Positions 36,383 to 48,987 of a stretch of 64,000 nt of DNA are shown here, piece after piece. The DNA is taken from the NCBI GenBank assembly GCA_017165825.1, contig CM029377.1, positions 25,739,981 to 25,803,980 on the forward strand. Reading direction: 5' to 3'. This stretch comes from Hepsetus odoe (taxonomy: Eukaryota > Chordata > Actinopteri > Characiformes > Hepsetidae). Both the position numbers and the translations under genes were made by a program. The first letter of the stretch is position 1; every line of letters starts with the position of its first letter. The notes below the pieces were generated by a model. The model searched no databases. It was given only the letters and a program-made list of their open reading frames with translations, and was not told where the DNA came from.

Positions 36383-36539
36383 TCATCTCCAGTTCCTCCT
36401 ACCAGACATCACTTGTTTGTTTTCTCTCAATCTCAAAGCAGTATTATCCCCTCCCAACACACCCACACCACAGGTATTATAACCTTCTGCTGTCACCTGT
36501 GTTTTGGGCACTGGTGAACCATGACATTTGTATCGCTAC

Positions 36540-38989
36540 ACCCAAGCTACTTCTTTTTTTCAGTCCGCTCACCAACATGGAAACCCTGGCATTGATTCAT
36601 GGAGGCAGCTGCTTTGTCTGACGACGGCAAGACAGATCCTCACCATCTTAACATTGACTGGTTAAGAGCATGAGGAAGAAGGGGCCAGATGTGAACAGCT
36701 GTACATTAGCTATTCGGTTCTTCTTCGCGCACAGACACATCACTCATCCTCACTGTCATCCACAGCCCTAAACTCCCCTTACCAAATGTGTCATGGCTGT
36801 CCGAGTGTATAATTGAGTGTTTGGCCTACAGAACAGAACAGGCAATCTAGCACAGGTTTCAGCAGGGCCAATCAGTCAGCTAGACTCATGCTTCAGGCCT
36901 ACCTGTCACTTGGTGGAAATCAAGGATGGAAAAGAAATGCATTTAACACAGTATTGCAGCATTAGTTCTGATACACAGGCTCAAGCTTTTAGGTTTTATT
37001 CATTCATTATTAACATGCTGCACCCAGAATTTAGATCATTTTATTAGATGGCACATAAAAAGGCTTCTTCTTCTTCTTTCTTTTTACCATCAATAAAAGT
37101 AGGGTCCAAGAACCCACTGGGGTCCATGACAAAAAGCTTGTGTTATTATTTTAAATGCATTGATGTGAGATGGGACTTTTGCCACATTTATAATAAAGGT
37201 AACCCATTGTTCTCCAACCAATAGTCCTATTGAAGGCATGCATTGAAGGATTCAGCATAAAGAATCATCTTGAGGTCAGCAATGCTTTTAAGTCCAAATG
37301 TAATCTAGCTATGTAGCTTCAAGCTTAGCTGACATTTTAGGTACCCTGGTTTCCTTACTGTTTCCTTGCTCTTTGCAAGACCTTGCTGGCTTGTACAAAT
37401 TATAGATTTCAGTTTGGGGGGGATGGGGGGAATGTACGAATTGTGCTCTATTTGTAAAGAAATGTAAAGTGTATGGATGATCATAAATATGCACAGAAAA
37501 ATATTTTAATTTTGATAATTGTGATAATTGAGTTTATCACAAGAAAAATATAAAATTGCTCAGTCCTGGCAAAACACTTGCTAATTTGTCTGCTATGTGT
37601 GCTTTTTATAAATGGATAACCCTCAAAGACAAATCCTTAAACTGCTACATATTTGCATTATACAAATGTTTGCCATGTGGTGGCCCAAGGATCTTTTTTC
37701 CTGTTGGAAAGGACCCCTGGCTTAAGAGCAGACGATAGGATCCATTTCTCAAACAAGCAAGCAAACAATTAGCAGTAGGTCTCCTTGAGCAACACTTAGG
37801 AGTTAGGAGTGATGTTTGATTTTTGTAAAAATTAATTCACTGATTCTCTCCTTTGTCATCACTCACGTATTCTGATAGGCAGCACAGACCACAGCACTTG
37901 CTAATGAGAGATAGTTTTGGTCATTAGTGTGCTGGAGCCCGATCGTATGCCCCTCCTCTCGGTTTGAAGTTTATGATGTGTGCTGCTTCTCTTCATTTGC
38001 TAAGGAATAATTGGTGCAGCACATTTGTATTCTCCAGCCTTATTAAGGGTTTGAGCTGGATTTCTCTGTTGAACTTCCTCATAACTTTGAGTGAACCATT
38101 CCAGTTCTTTCACCTTCCTCGAAGAAGAGACAGAAAATAAACTATACATTTTAGTTTGTTTTGCCTTACCACACACAGTAACAGTTTAATGCTCTGATAT
38201 CCAGAAATGCATCCTGCGGCATGAAATTTGCTTGCATGCTGCTATACCATTCTAGAATGGGAATGAACCCTGAGCTGTTTGTCCACTTGTCACTTGTAAC
38301 CACACAATATCAGAATCTAATTTCCCCCTGCAGAAATATACAGAAGTGAAAATAAATTAATCGGTACTTTAGGTCTGGCTGCCTGGTTTACAATTGGAAG
38401 AGGTGTAGAAGAATAATGCAGATGTTTGACATGTATGGATAAAGACAATGATGGTCACAAAGGCATCATATAATGCTTGGAGTTGATGGGCCTCTCTGAT
38501 GTTCAAAAATGTCATGTATGTGACAGTGCACTGCATGTGCAGTTCTGCAGTATAGTTCCAGCTCTGAAACTGATCAAATCATGTCTGAAACTGTTCTACA
38601 ATATTTGATCCACATATGGCTGCAAATCAGTCAATAATACATGCAATAATCTTTACACTGTCTGCTCAATTATTAGAGTATTTTAACCATTTTGAGCAAC
38701 TCCAAGCTGTATAAACTTGAATGCTAATTTGATTTCAGCCGATTAGGTGATGAGTATTTGTCTGTTGAGATGAGAGTGACTCTTGATAGACCAGATGAAT
38801 GGGCCTGTGGCTGGATCAGTAACAGTTACAGAGCTCCACTTCTGCTCAGATGCTAGCAAGGTGGAGATGGGATGCTGGTATGGTCTGGTATAAGATGAGC
38901 TAGTTGGACCTTTTCGGGTTGAAGATGGGCTCAAAATCAACTCCCAAACCTGCTGCCAGCTTTTAGAAGACACTTTCTTCAAGCAGTAG
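36540..38989. other. Plain intron
   Basis: Nothing firm is seen. A minus-strand open frame at 38743-38982 borders the L2 LINE and may belong to an unrecognised repeat. Confidence 0.5.
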
Positions 38990-41569
38990 TTTAGGAAAAA
39001 TCTGCACCTTTCAAGAAGTCACACCAACTGGGACATGTTTAGGGAGGCTGTGACCTACAGCGGCTCCATCAATCTGGAGGAGTACACAGCTTTGGTGACT
39101 GGCTACATCAGCAAGTGCATTGATGATGTTACTGTCTCCAAGACCATCATCTCACGACCCAACCTGAAGCCATGGCTGACTGTGGAAGTGCGCAGACTCC
39201 TGAGAACCTGGGACAAGGCCTTCAGTTCAGGGGACGAGGCTGCCCTGAGAACAGCTGGGGCAAACCTGTCTTGGGCCATCAGAGCAGCCAAGTGTGTTCA
39301 CGCACAAAGAATGCATGGCAACTTCAAGAACACCAATGAAACACAACGCATGTGGCAGGGCATTCAGGCCCTCACCAACTACAGGACATCTTCACCTGCC
39401 TATGACAGTGAGACCTCCATCCCAGATGCACTGAACCGCTTCTACGCATGGTTTGATGAGGTGAACACGGCAATGTGGAAGAACATCCCTCCCCCTAATG
39501 ACCGGGTTCTCTGTCTGACCACGGCTGAGGTGAGATCTCTGCTGAGAGTCAATCCACGAAAAGCTGCTGGTCCAGACAACATACCTGGTCGTGTGCTCAG
39601 AGGTTGTGCAGAAAAGCTGGCAGATGTTCTCACCAACATCTTCAACATCTCTCTGAGCACCACTGTTGTCCCAAGGTGCTTCAAGTCCTTCACCATCATC
39701 CCTGTGCCAAAGAAATCATCCTACCTACCATCCTACCTCCTACCTAAATGACTATCGTCCCGTCGCACTCACACCTGAAGTGCTTCAAGAGGCTGTTCAT
39801 GAGGCACAAAAAGACTCAATTCCTCCCTCACTGGACCCCCTGCAGTTCGCTTATCATCCCAACCACTTGCCACTTGTGGGCAGCGGTGGCCTAGTGGTTA
39901 GGGCGTTAGCCACATGATCGGAGGATTGGGGGTTTGAACCCCTTCCCAGTAGGTTGCCCTGAGGTACCCTTGAGCAAGGTGCCGTCCCCATCACTGCTCC
40001 CCGGGCGCTTTCAATAGCAGCCCACTGCTGCACATGTGTGTATGGGTGAAATGCAGAGAACAAATTTCCCATTCGTGGGATTATAAAAGGATGATTATTA
40101 TTATTATTATTACAAATGATGCAATCTCCACCACCCTCCCTCTGGCCCTTTCTCATCTGGACCGAAAGGACAGTTACGTCAGAATGCTGTTCATTGACTT
40201 CAGTTCAGCATTCAACACCTCAGTATTCAGCATCTGAGTGAGAAGCTGAGGCTGCTGGGCCTGAACACCTCCATCTGTAACTGAATCCTGGACTTTCTGA
40301 CTGGGAGACCCCTGTCAGTCAGAACCGGAAGCATCACCTGCAACAGCATCATGCTGAACACAGGGGCCCCTCAAAGCTGTGTGCTCAGCCCACTGCTGTT
40401 CACACTGATGACCCACGACTGTGCAGCCAAACACAGCTCCATCCACATCATCAAATTTGCTGATGATACAACCGTGGTGGGTCTGATCAGCGGTAGCAAC
40501 AAGGTGGCTTACAGAGAGGAGATACAACAGCTGACGGACTGGTAGAATCAACAACCTCTCTTTGAATGTCGGCAAGACTGGAGAGATGGTTGCTGATTTC
40601 AGGAGACCACTCTACTCTAAATATCAATAGCTCACATGTGGAGTTGGTCCAGAGTACCAAATTTCTTGGTGTTCACATATCCAACAACCTTACGTGGACC
40701 CTCAACACCAGCTCCATCACAAAGAAAGCCCAGCAGTGTCTCTACTGCCTGCACAGACTAAGGAGAGCCCATCTTCCACCACCCATCCTCACCATCTTCT
40801 ACAAAGGAACCACTGAGAGCATCCTGAGAAGCTGCATCACTGCCTGGTACATGAACTGCAACATCTTAGACCGCAAGTCCCTACAACGGGTAGTGAGAAC
40901 AGCTGAGAAGATCATCGGTGTCTCTCTGCCCTCTGTTCAGGACATTTCACCCCTCGCTGCATCCGCAAAGCAACCAGCATTGTGGATGATCCCTCCCACC
41001 CATCCCACACTCTCTTCTCCCTCCTGCCATCCGGGAAACGGTTCCATAGTCTACAGGCCTCCACTACCAGGGTGGGGAAACAGTTTCTTCCCCTTGGCCA
41101 TCAGACTTCTGAACCGTAAATGACTCTTCAATAACCTCCCAGCTCTGTAATTTTCTTGTTTATACATTGATCACCATTTATGCACATAGCCACCTTACTG
41201 TTATTTATTTATTTTTGCACTCCACCCTTTTTTTTCTGAACAATGTAAAAATGCTGCGCATCATCATCTTGTTATTCTGTGCAGTCTAGATACAACACTA
41301 CTGCTGTTATAATGTTCAATAATACTGCTGCTTTGTTTCACAATACTGCTGCTCTCTGTCAGATGAATGCCCTGTCTGTTGTCCTGTCTGTTGTTGTCTC
41401 CCCATAACCTGTCTGTACTGTTTGTCTTGTCTGCACTTGTTTTGTCTTGTGTTTTATGTTGTGTTTGATGTCGCCTTATGTGTAGCACCAGGGTCCTGGA
41501 GGAACGTCATTTCGTTTCACTATGTACTGTGTAAATGGCTGAAATGACAATAAACTACTTGACTTGACC
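38990..41569 (+). mobile_element. L2/CR1-group LINE, 5'-truncated, with nested SINE
   Basis: Reverse transcriptase pieces appear in order. The N-terminal linker is NWDMFREAVTYSGSINLEEY (39026 onward), then NPRKAAGPDNIPGRVLRGC, FKSFTIIPVPKKS, LNDYRPVALTP, MLFIDFSSAFNT, APQSCVLSPLLFTLMTHDC and the catalytic FADDTTVVG (about 40458-40485). STKFLGVHISNNLTW and the C-terminal AIRLLNRK (to 41120) follow. Frames break near 39748, at the SINE (39876-40108), near 40238 and near 40545, so it is dead. The 3' end is GAAATGACAATAAACTACTT followed by a short GACTTGAC tail, typical of L2-type elements. The start is approximate, and the sequence just upstream (38737-38990) is of unknown nature. Confidence 0.88.
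39876..40112 (+). mobile_element. tRNA-derived SINE with a different, (ATT)n-ended tail, nested in the L2 LINE
   Basis: The head and body are those of the dominant SINE: GGGCAGCGGTGGCCTAGTGG, GGTTTGAACCCC and CTGAGGTACCCTTGAGCAAG. After GAAATGCAGAGAACAAA the 3' end switches to TTTCCCATTCGTGGGATTAT and a (TTA)n tail, instead of the usual TTCGTTGTG...CAATGACA end. It splits the L2 frame between FAYHPN and NDAIS. Confidence 0.87.
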
Positions 41570-41945
41570 TTTTTGAACAGTGTCTGGGAGGCTGTGGTTG
41601 CTGCTGCACAAAAAGTTGATCGGCAACAAAACCAGAAACTCTCCATGAATGAAGGGCTCATGACTTATTGAAATGAAGAGTGGCTGTACTGATCAAAGAT
41701 TTTTTTTTTTTGAAATGTCAGAAATGTTTATTTGTAAATTTTGAGATGTTATTTTCAATTTAACAAATTAAAAAGTGAGATGTGAAAATTTTCATTTTCA
41801 TTTAGTTTAATTGGTACAATTCTGCACTTTAATCGGTGCCTAATAATTGTGCACACATATGTATCCCCTGAGAAAGTTCAAACTCACATTCCTTTGCAAA
41901 ACATTCAGGTTTCAGGGTTATTGACATTTTGAATTGACTGCATTT

Positions 41946-41955
41946 ATTCCAAAAT
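41946..41955. repeat. Probable target-site duplication, left, of the minus-strand RTE
   Basis: ATTCCAAAAT is found again at 45017-45026. At only 10 bp this is less certain than the other two RTE duplications. Confidence 0.6.
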
Positions 41956-44900
41956 CATCATCTTTTTCTTTCGGCTGCTCCCATTTAGGGGTCACCACAG
42001 TGGATCAACCGTCTCCATTTTCGGTCCTCTGCATCTTCCTGCTTCAAACCAACCACCTGCATGTCTTCTTTCACCCCGTCCATAAACCTCCTCTTTTCCT
42101 CTTTCCTGGCAGCTCATCCTCCTTCCAATACTCTTTCCAATCCTCATCTTCAACATCATTCATTCATTCTCTGGACATGTCCAAATCAACGCAACCTTGC
42201 TTCCAGAACTTTGTCTCCAAAACGTCTAACCTGAGCTGTCCCTCTAATATACTCATTTCTAATCTAGTCTATCCTCGTCACACCCAATGAAATGGGTGCT
42301 GCACCAATCTTAGTTTAACTCTGACATCTCCAGCTCCGCCTCCTGTCTTTTCGTCAGTGCCACTGTCTCCAACCCATACAACATAGCTGGTCTCACTACT
42401 GTCCTGTAAACCTTCACTTTTACTCTAGCTGGAATCCATCAAATCACTCCAGCCACTCTTCTCCACCATTCCAACCTGCCTGCACTCTCTTCACCTCTCT
42501 TCCACACTCGCCATTACTCTGAACTGTTGATTCCAAGTATTTAAACTCCTCCAACTTTGTCACCTCTACTCCCTGCGCCCTTACCACTCCAATTTCCTCC
42601 CTTTCATTAACATTCATTTATTCTGTCTTTGACCTACTCACTACTCAAGCTGCTCCCTACTCTCACTGACCTTGTCAGTCAACCTGTCCATTACTATTGC
42701 AAACAAGAATGGGCTCAGCGCTGATCCTTGATGTGATCTAACCTCTACCTTAAATGCATCCATCACTCCCACTGCAGATCTCACCAGTATCACACTGCCC
42801 TCATACATATCCTGAACTACTCTCACATACTTCTCTGTAACACCTGACTTTCTCTTACAAAACCACAACTCCTCTCTAGGCACCCTGCCATATGCTTTCT
42901 CCAAATCCACAAAGGCACAATGCAGCTCCTTCTGACCTTCTCTGTACTTCTCCATCAACACCCTCAGAGCAAACATTGTATCTGTAGTGCTCTTTCTCAG
43001 CATAAAACCATACTGCTGTTCACTGATCCTCACCTCTTTTCTTAACCGAGCTTCCACTACTCTTTCCCGTAACTTCATGCAGTGGCTGATCAACTTTATC
43101 CCTCTGTAGTTACTATAGTTCTGTGCATCATCCTTATTCATCACTCTTAATTGGGGCAGCGGTGGCCTAGTGGTTAGGGAGTCGTCCCCGGATCAGAAGA
43201 TTATGGGTTCAATTCCCTCACCAGTAGGTTGCCCTGAGGTACCTTTGAGCAAGGTACTGTCCCCATCACTGCTGCACGTGTGTGTATGGGTGAAACGTAG
43301 AGGTTTGTTTTCATTGTGTTGTGCTGTGCTGCGTTTCACAATGACAAGGGTAGTCACTTTCAGTTTCTTTATTCTTAAAAATCGGTACACTTTGTGTCCA
43401 TTCCTCAGGCATCCTCTTACTTTCCAAGATTGTGTTAAACAATCTGGTCAGAAACTCAACTGCCATCTCCCCTAAACATCTCCATGCTTCCACTGGTATG
43501 TCATCCAGACCAACAGCCTTTCCATTCTTCATCCTCTTCATCGCTGCCCTTACTTCCATCTTGCTTATTTTCTGCACTTCCTGGTTCACTATCCTCACAT
43601 CATCCAATCTTCTCTCTCTCTCATTTTCGTCATTCATCAGCCCCTCAAAGTATTCCTTCCATCTGCTCAACACGCTCTGTTCACTTTTGAGAATGTTTCC
43701 ATTTCTATCCTTTATCACCCTGACCTGCTGCACATCTTTACCAGCTTTATCTTTCTGTCTATCCAATCAGTCCTTTTCTCCCTCTTTACTGTCCAGCCTC
43801 TCATACAATTCACCAAACACCTTATCTTTGGCCTTCACCACTGCTTTCTTCACCCTGCAGTACATCTCCTTGTACACCTGTCTACTTTCTTCATCTCTCT
43901 GTCCCATGACTTCTTTGCCTCCCTCCTCTTCTGTACACACTCCTGTGCTTTTTGTTCCACCACCAGGTTTCCTTACCCTCCTTCTTCCTTCCAGATGTCA
44001 CACCAAGTACATTTCTAGCTGCCTGCCTTATCACTTCTGCAGTAGTTTTCCAGGAATCCGGTAGCTCCTTAACACCTCCCAGTGCCCGTGTTAACTCCTG
44101 CCTGAATTCCATCTTGCAGTCCTCCTTCTCTAGCTTCCACCACTTGATCCTCGACTCTGCCCCCACTTTGCTTCCCTTCTTGATCTCCAAGGTCATCCTA
44201 CAGACCACCATCCTATGCTGTTCAGCTACACTCTCCCCTGTCACTACTGTGCAGTCTCCAATCTTCTTCAGACTGACCCTCCTGCAAAGGATATAATCCA
44301 CCTGTGAGCATCTTCCTCCACTCTTATATGTCACTCTGTGCTCCTCCCTCTTCTTAAAATAAGTATTAACTACAACCATTTCTATCCTTTTAGCAAAATC
44401 TACAACCGTCTGACCTTCAGCAGACCTCCCTACCTTCAGCAGACACCATTCCTACCAATCACCTCCTCATCACCTCTATTCCCTTCACCAACATGACCAT
44501 TAAAATCTCCACCAATCATCACTCTCTCTCCCCTGGGTACACTCTCTATCACTTCATCTAACTCACTCCAAATTTTTCTTTCTCTTCCATATCACAACCA
44601 ACTTGTGGAGCATAAGCACTAACAACATTAATTATCACACCTTCAACTTCCAGCTTCAAACTCATCATCCTCCCTGACACCCTCTTCACTTCCAAAACAC
44701 TCTCCACATACTCTTCCTTCAGGATAACACCTACTCCATTCCTCCTTCTATCCACACCATGGTAGAACAATTTAAACCCTCCTCCAATACACCTGGCCTT
44801 ACTACCCTTCCATCTAGTCTGTTGCACACACAAAATCCCAACCTTCCTTCTCTTCATCATATCAGCTCATTTTCTACCTTTATGAGTCATGCTGCCAACA

Positions 44901-45016
44901 TTCAATGTCCCTACCCTCAGATGCCCTTCCTGACGTAACCCTCCCCCTTTATCCGGGCTTGGGACCGGCACAAAGAAATACACTTGCTTGTGCATCGCTA
45001 GTGGCTGGGTTCATCA
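41956..45016 (-). mobile_element. Near full-length RTE-clade LINE, inactive, with nested SINE
   Basis: This antisense element is about 3.06 kb, or about 2.84 kb without the SINE. From its 5' end (right) come the apurinic-type endonuclease pieces: ILCVQQTRWKGSKAR, FKLFYHGVDRRRNGVGVILK and VNVVSAYAPQVG-like sequence (44558-44860), then VNTYFKKREEHRVTYKSG and QVDYILCRR (to about 44280). The RT part is at 43311-43766 (AVGLDDIPVEAW) and 42641-43144 (CAFVDLEKAYGRVPREELW, SHQGSALSPFLFAIVMD). The catalytic FADD box is missing because 51 bases are deleted in frame at 42668/42669. Other frameshifts also occur. The 3' end (41956-41990) is the usual RTE terminus. ATTCCAAAAT at 41946-41955 and 45017-45026 is a probable target duplication. 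Confidence 0.9.
43153..43369 (+). mobile_element. tRNA-derived SINE nested in the RTE LINE
   Basis: The head is GGGGCAGCGGTGGCCTAGTG, then TTATGGGTTCAATTCCCTCA, and the 3' end is GCGTTTCACAATGACAAGGG plus AGTCACTTTCAG. TTATTC occurs in the RTE sequence on both sides (about 43133 and 43367). By comparison with the first RTE copy, the interrupted target is the segment encoding FKNKGD. Confidence 0.9.
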
Positions 45017-45026
45017 ATTCCAAAAT
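45017..45026. repeat. Probable target-site duplication, right, of the minus-strand RTE
   Basis: This is an exact match to 41946-41955 just beyond the RTE 5' end. Confidence 0.6.
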
Positions 45027-45457
45027 GAATCCCCAAAATACTCACTTGCCTAGTAATTGTGCACACTGTGTAATCATCACGTGCTTAAGAAAAACAAACA
45101 TTGCTTGATAAGCTATTGAGCTTATTTTTTTATAGTTATTTTCTCAACATTGCATTGTGTCATTTTGTATTCTGTTCATGATTTGAATGCAATTAGAAAA
45201 ATTGCAAAGATGCAATAAAATTTTGTCATTACCAGTAAGTGCAGAAGTCATGGCAGATGCCTAACAATTTATCTTAGATGCTAATTTGTCATGACATAAA
45301 ATATTGTTGATATCGGTCACAACTATGGGAATTATAAAGGAATTATTGGACATAATCCATCATGACAACTCATGAGTGCATATGAATATGCATATGAGTG
45401 CACAACAGCTTACACATGGTTGTGTGTTATTTCAGCGTTATATCATATGGTTAGTAG

Positions 45458-45683
45458 TGGGGCAACTAGGTTCCAGGAATGGAAGGTCATGGGTTCAAAT
45501 CCCAGACCAGTAGGTTGCCCTGAGGTACCCCTGAGCAAGGTACCATTCCCATCACTGCTCACTGGGTGCAGGATGTATGGCAACCCCCTGCTTCACATGG
45601 TGTGTTGGTAAAATGCAGAGAAGTAATTTCATTGTGGTTCACTGTGTGCTGTTGCGTGTTTCACGGTGACAAGTTGTCACTTG
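45458..45683 (+). mobile_element. tRNA-derived SINE, head shortened
   Basis: It starts GTGGGGCAACTAGGTTCC, so part of the A-box region is lost. It then has CATGGGTTCAAATCCCAGAC and ends TTTCACGGTGACAAGTTGTC. Confidence 0.83.
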
Positions 45684-47795
45684 ATATAAAGCTATATCAA
45701 AATATTTCAGTAGTGTTAATATTTATTTGTAGGTTTTCATGGTATGGTCTGTCTGTTTATGCAGAGTATGCAGAGAGTTATGAAGATGTGTTAAATATTG
45801 TAATAAAAAATACAACCATTTCTCAGAATGAAACAGAAAAATTTATTGACTAGACATTTCAAAGCACAATCCTATTTTAGATGGATATAAGAGTGGTGTT
45901 TACAACCTCAGGCCTGGGAGAAGCCTTGGGTGATATTGAGGGCTAGCAGGTGTCTGATATGTGAATACAAGCTGATGATTGTTTTGCCAATGTAGCTAGC
46001 CACAGATGGAAGGACTGTATTCAGAGTTATAGGTTTTCTTGTTTTTTTTTTCAACTTTCTTTCAGTTGATCTCTACTCCCTTGAATAGAATTGTCAAACA
46101 CTTGCCTTGCTGAATTATTCATGTGGATAATTTGAAGTTCTTTCTTTCCTTCCCACCCTCCAAAGGAGAAATAGCCATTTGTTAGAGAAGCGTATTATTT
46201 AGAAGAGCTGAATGTTGAGAAAGCATTTGACCCAATTAAGGGGCAACTTGTGCCAGCTTGTTTTCAAGTTGTCACACAGATTACTAAAAAAGGTCTGAGT
46301 ATGAGTGTGTTTTTAATGGGATTTTAATCTCTGTCTCTCTGAGCTGCCGCAGGGAAGCCTTTCCAGTCATCAAGGTCATCTTCGTCTGTAGCTTCAAGTA
46401 TGTGACACAGTAGATGTGAACTCCTGATAGACCAAGATTTAGAGGTGGCTGCTAGACCAGAGATTGGTGTTGCAGAGCACCACATCCAGCCATGATCTCA
46501 CATGGCCTGAGGACAATGGCCCTGGCCTTAAGAAAAGGTGGCCAGGGAAATCAATGAAACAGTTCATAGCCTTAGTGTTGCAAAGTCAAGAACATAAAGT
46601 CCTGCAAAACTTCCATGCATTTTGTGATGTTTCTGGTTTCATTTGTCGCAGCTTTTTGGTTTCTGGTGGTAAGTAGAGGTAGTTAGAGAGGGAAAATGTA
46701 CCAAGATGATTTCTAGCTCACAGAGTCTATTCAAAAGCCTTGGGGCTCTACCAAACTGCAGTCAGTATCAGTACTGTCCAAATGGGCAATGTTCTGGACA
46801 GCAGGGAGTCTCAGGGTTGGCCATTCAAAGATCTATGTGCCAGCCAAAGAAAAAGTCCTAGAAAAGACTCACCTTCCTCTCATCTTTACCTCAGTTGCTT
46901 GAGTCTACTGTCCCTAATACCTGCCAAGCTTAGAATCCTAATAATCGGTGGCACTGCCTCTTTAGACTTTCTTACAAAAATATGACCTATGGCATAAACA
47001 AACCTAGGGCAGATTGGACATGTACAGCACAGCATCTCTGATAGAGTGCACATTTCAGTTCATTCCTAAAGAAAGAGGACATGACCTCCAGAGAAAAGAA
47101 GGTGTAAAGTTCATTAGACAGGTTTTCTTTATTTGCACCTAGAGATGAGGGTTGTGTCGGATCATCTAGTGTAAAATCCTGCTGCTGTTCTGACGGTTGT
47201 TTTCAACAGAAACATGTGCTGTCGTTTGGTAGGAAAGGATAACTTCTATCTTTTTAATAGTTTTGAGTAGTCAGCCATCTCCTTGGAAGCTTTTTCAGCA
47301 GCAGTTTGACAAAAAAACATACTCTGACGTGTATGTGTTGTATGGGAGCCATTGAAGCAAACATTGTGTTTTATTATATATTTTTAAAAATGTACAAATC
47401 AAGCTTGGGAATCTGTGTAAATACCAATTACATTACATGAATGCATAAGGTATTTTGCAAGCGCACAAATGTCTTTCACATGAGACCCCTCCAGCTTCTC
47501 AGTTGAAGGCAAACTCTGAGGAAATTTTAGCCTCAGTATAGTTATAATGGGAGTTTGCAATATATAAATGAAGAAATAAATAGTGCAAAATGAGGAACAG
47601 TTGATTAACATAATTTTCATTTATGGTTTTGTGTTTGTAAAGAAATAAAAGTTACAGTTCCTAAATAGATAAAGTTCAAAGATCCCTAGTGGCTCGGTTC
47701 AAAGATCCAATTATAAACTGTGATTTTTGTTTAATTGCAAACAAAATAAACCCAATATATTTCAAGTTTATTTATTTATTTATTTATTTTTTTAA
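45684..47795. other. Plain intron
   Basis: No repeats or genes are recognised, apart from a (TTTA)n run ending near 47792. Confidence 0.55.
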
Positions 47796-48044
47796 GTGAC
47801 TACCCTTGTCATTGCGAGGTCACGGCACAGCACACATGAACCACAACGAAATTGGACCTCTGCATTTTACCCATGCACACTCAAACCCGTGCAGCAGTGG
47901 GCAGCTATTGAAAGCGCCCGGGGAGCAGTGATTGAGACGGTACCTTGCTCAAGGGTACCTCAGGGCAACCTATTGGGAAGGGGTTTGAACCCCGATCCTC
48001 CGATCATGCAGCTAACGCCCTAACCGCTAGGCCACCGCTGCCCC
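47796..48044 (-). mobile_element. tRNA-derived SINE, first of a tandem pair
   Basis: Antisense from AAGTGACTACCCTTGTCATT to CCGCTAGGCCACCGCTGCCC. It carries the same GGCGTTAGC-type head variant as 39876-40112 and 56250-56483. A (TTTA)n run precedes it at 47768-47792. Confidence 0.88.
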
Positions 48045-48046
48045 AC

Positions 48047-48225
48047 CGACCTCTGCATTTAACACACGTGCAGCAGTGGGCAGCTATTGAAAGCGCCCGG
48101 GGAGCAGTGATGGGGACGGTACCTTGCTCAAGGGTACCTCAGGGCAACCCACTGGGGTGGGAATCGAACCCACAATCTTCCGATGCGGGGCCAACTCCCT
48201 AACCACTAGGCCACCGCTGTCCCAT
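48047..48225 (-). mobile_element. tRNA-derived SINE, second of a tandem pair
   Basis: It begins in the middle of the SINE 3' part (CGACCTCTGCATTTAACACA) immediately after the head of the preceding copy and ends CCACTAGGCCACCGCTGTCC. It lacks the CAATGACA end. Confidence 0.86.
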
Positions 48226-48850
48226 TTAATGTGTTAATATGCATACATCCCTGCATTTCAGGCCTGCAACACATAACATGTTAGATGAGAGGTAAAAATT
48301 TGCATATTGATACATTCAACTGATTTCTCATACCTTTGTTGACAAACTGGAGATCCTTATCCCATCTTTACTCCTCAAAGAGTGTTTGCATATTTTTCCC
48401 TCTGCAGTACATAATATCATTGAGTGAATCAAGGAATCTGGGGGAATTTCAGCACATAAATGGGCAAGGGCACAAGAATAAGATGAACACCTTTGAGTTC
48501 TCATCCCTCAGATGTAATTTCATCAAGTATTTGCAATCATTGATAGCTGATAGGTCTTCCTGGGCATAGGATTACTTTGGAAAAGTATTGTCAAGCACTA
48601 CAATATGATATTACATTCACAAATTCTACATAAAACTTTAATGTGCATATTAGAAACCCTGTGTCGACCATGTCCAGAAGTTGCGTCAACTTGGCTCAGA
48701 GGTGTATGTGTTGGGCTTTCACACAGTCAGTTATTAGTTTAAAAGCCAAGGTCTGTGATTGTATGTTTTTGTGTCAGTGGTCTTGCCAATGGTCATTTCC
48801 CCTAGTTGGTGGCAGCATTATTGCAGGAAGGTACACTGAGATTCCAGAGT

Positions 48851-48987
48851 AAGTGAAAGTGGAGCAGTGTTGAGGACAGTACCTTGCTCAGAGGAACCTC
48901 AGGGCAACCTACTGGTGCAATATGGATTTAAACCCACACTGTTCCGATCCTAGGGCCTAGTCCTTAACCGCTAGGCCACCGTTGCCA
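48851..48987 (-). mobile_element. tRNA-derived SINE with large internal deletion
   Basis: AAGTGAAAGTGGAGCAGTGT joins the 3' tail straight to the middle of the body. It then has GTACCTTGCTCAGAGGAACC and ends TAACCGCTAGGCCACCGTTG. Confidence 0.8.

Noticed and set aside
39035..39751. 238-codon open frame, the longest in the window, as a host gene
   Set aside because: It is the N-terminal part of an L2/CR1-type reverse transcriptase and is interrupted downstream; it is transposon sequence.
43432..44064. 210-codon plus-strand open frame
   Set aside because: It is the antisense shadow of the minus-strand RTE LINE coding region.
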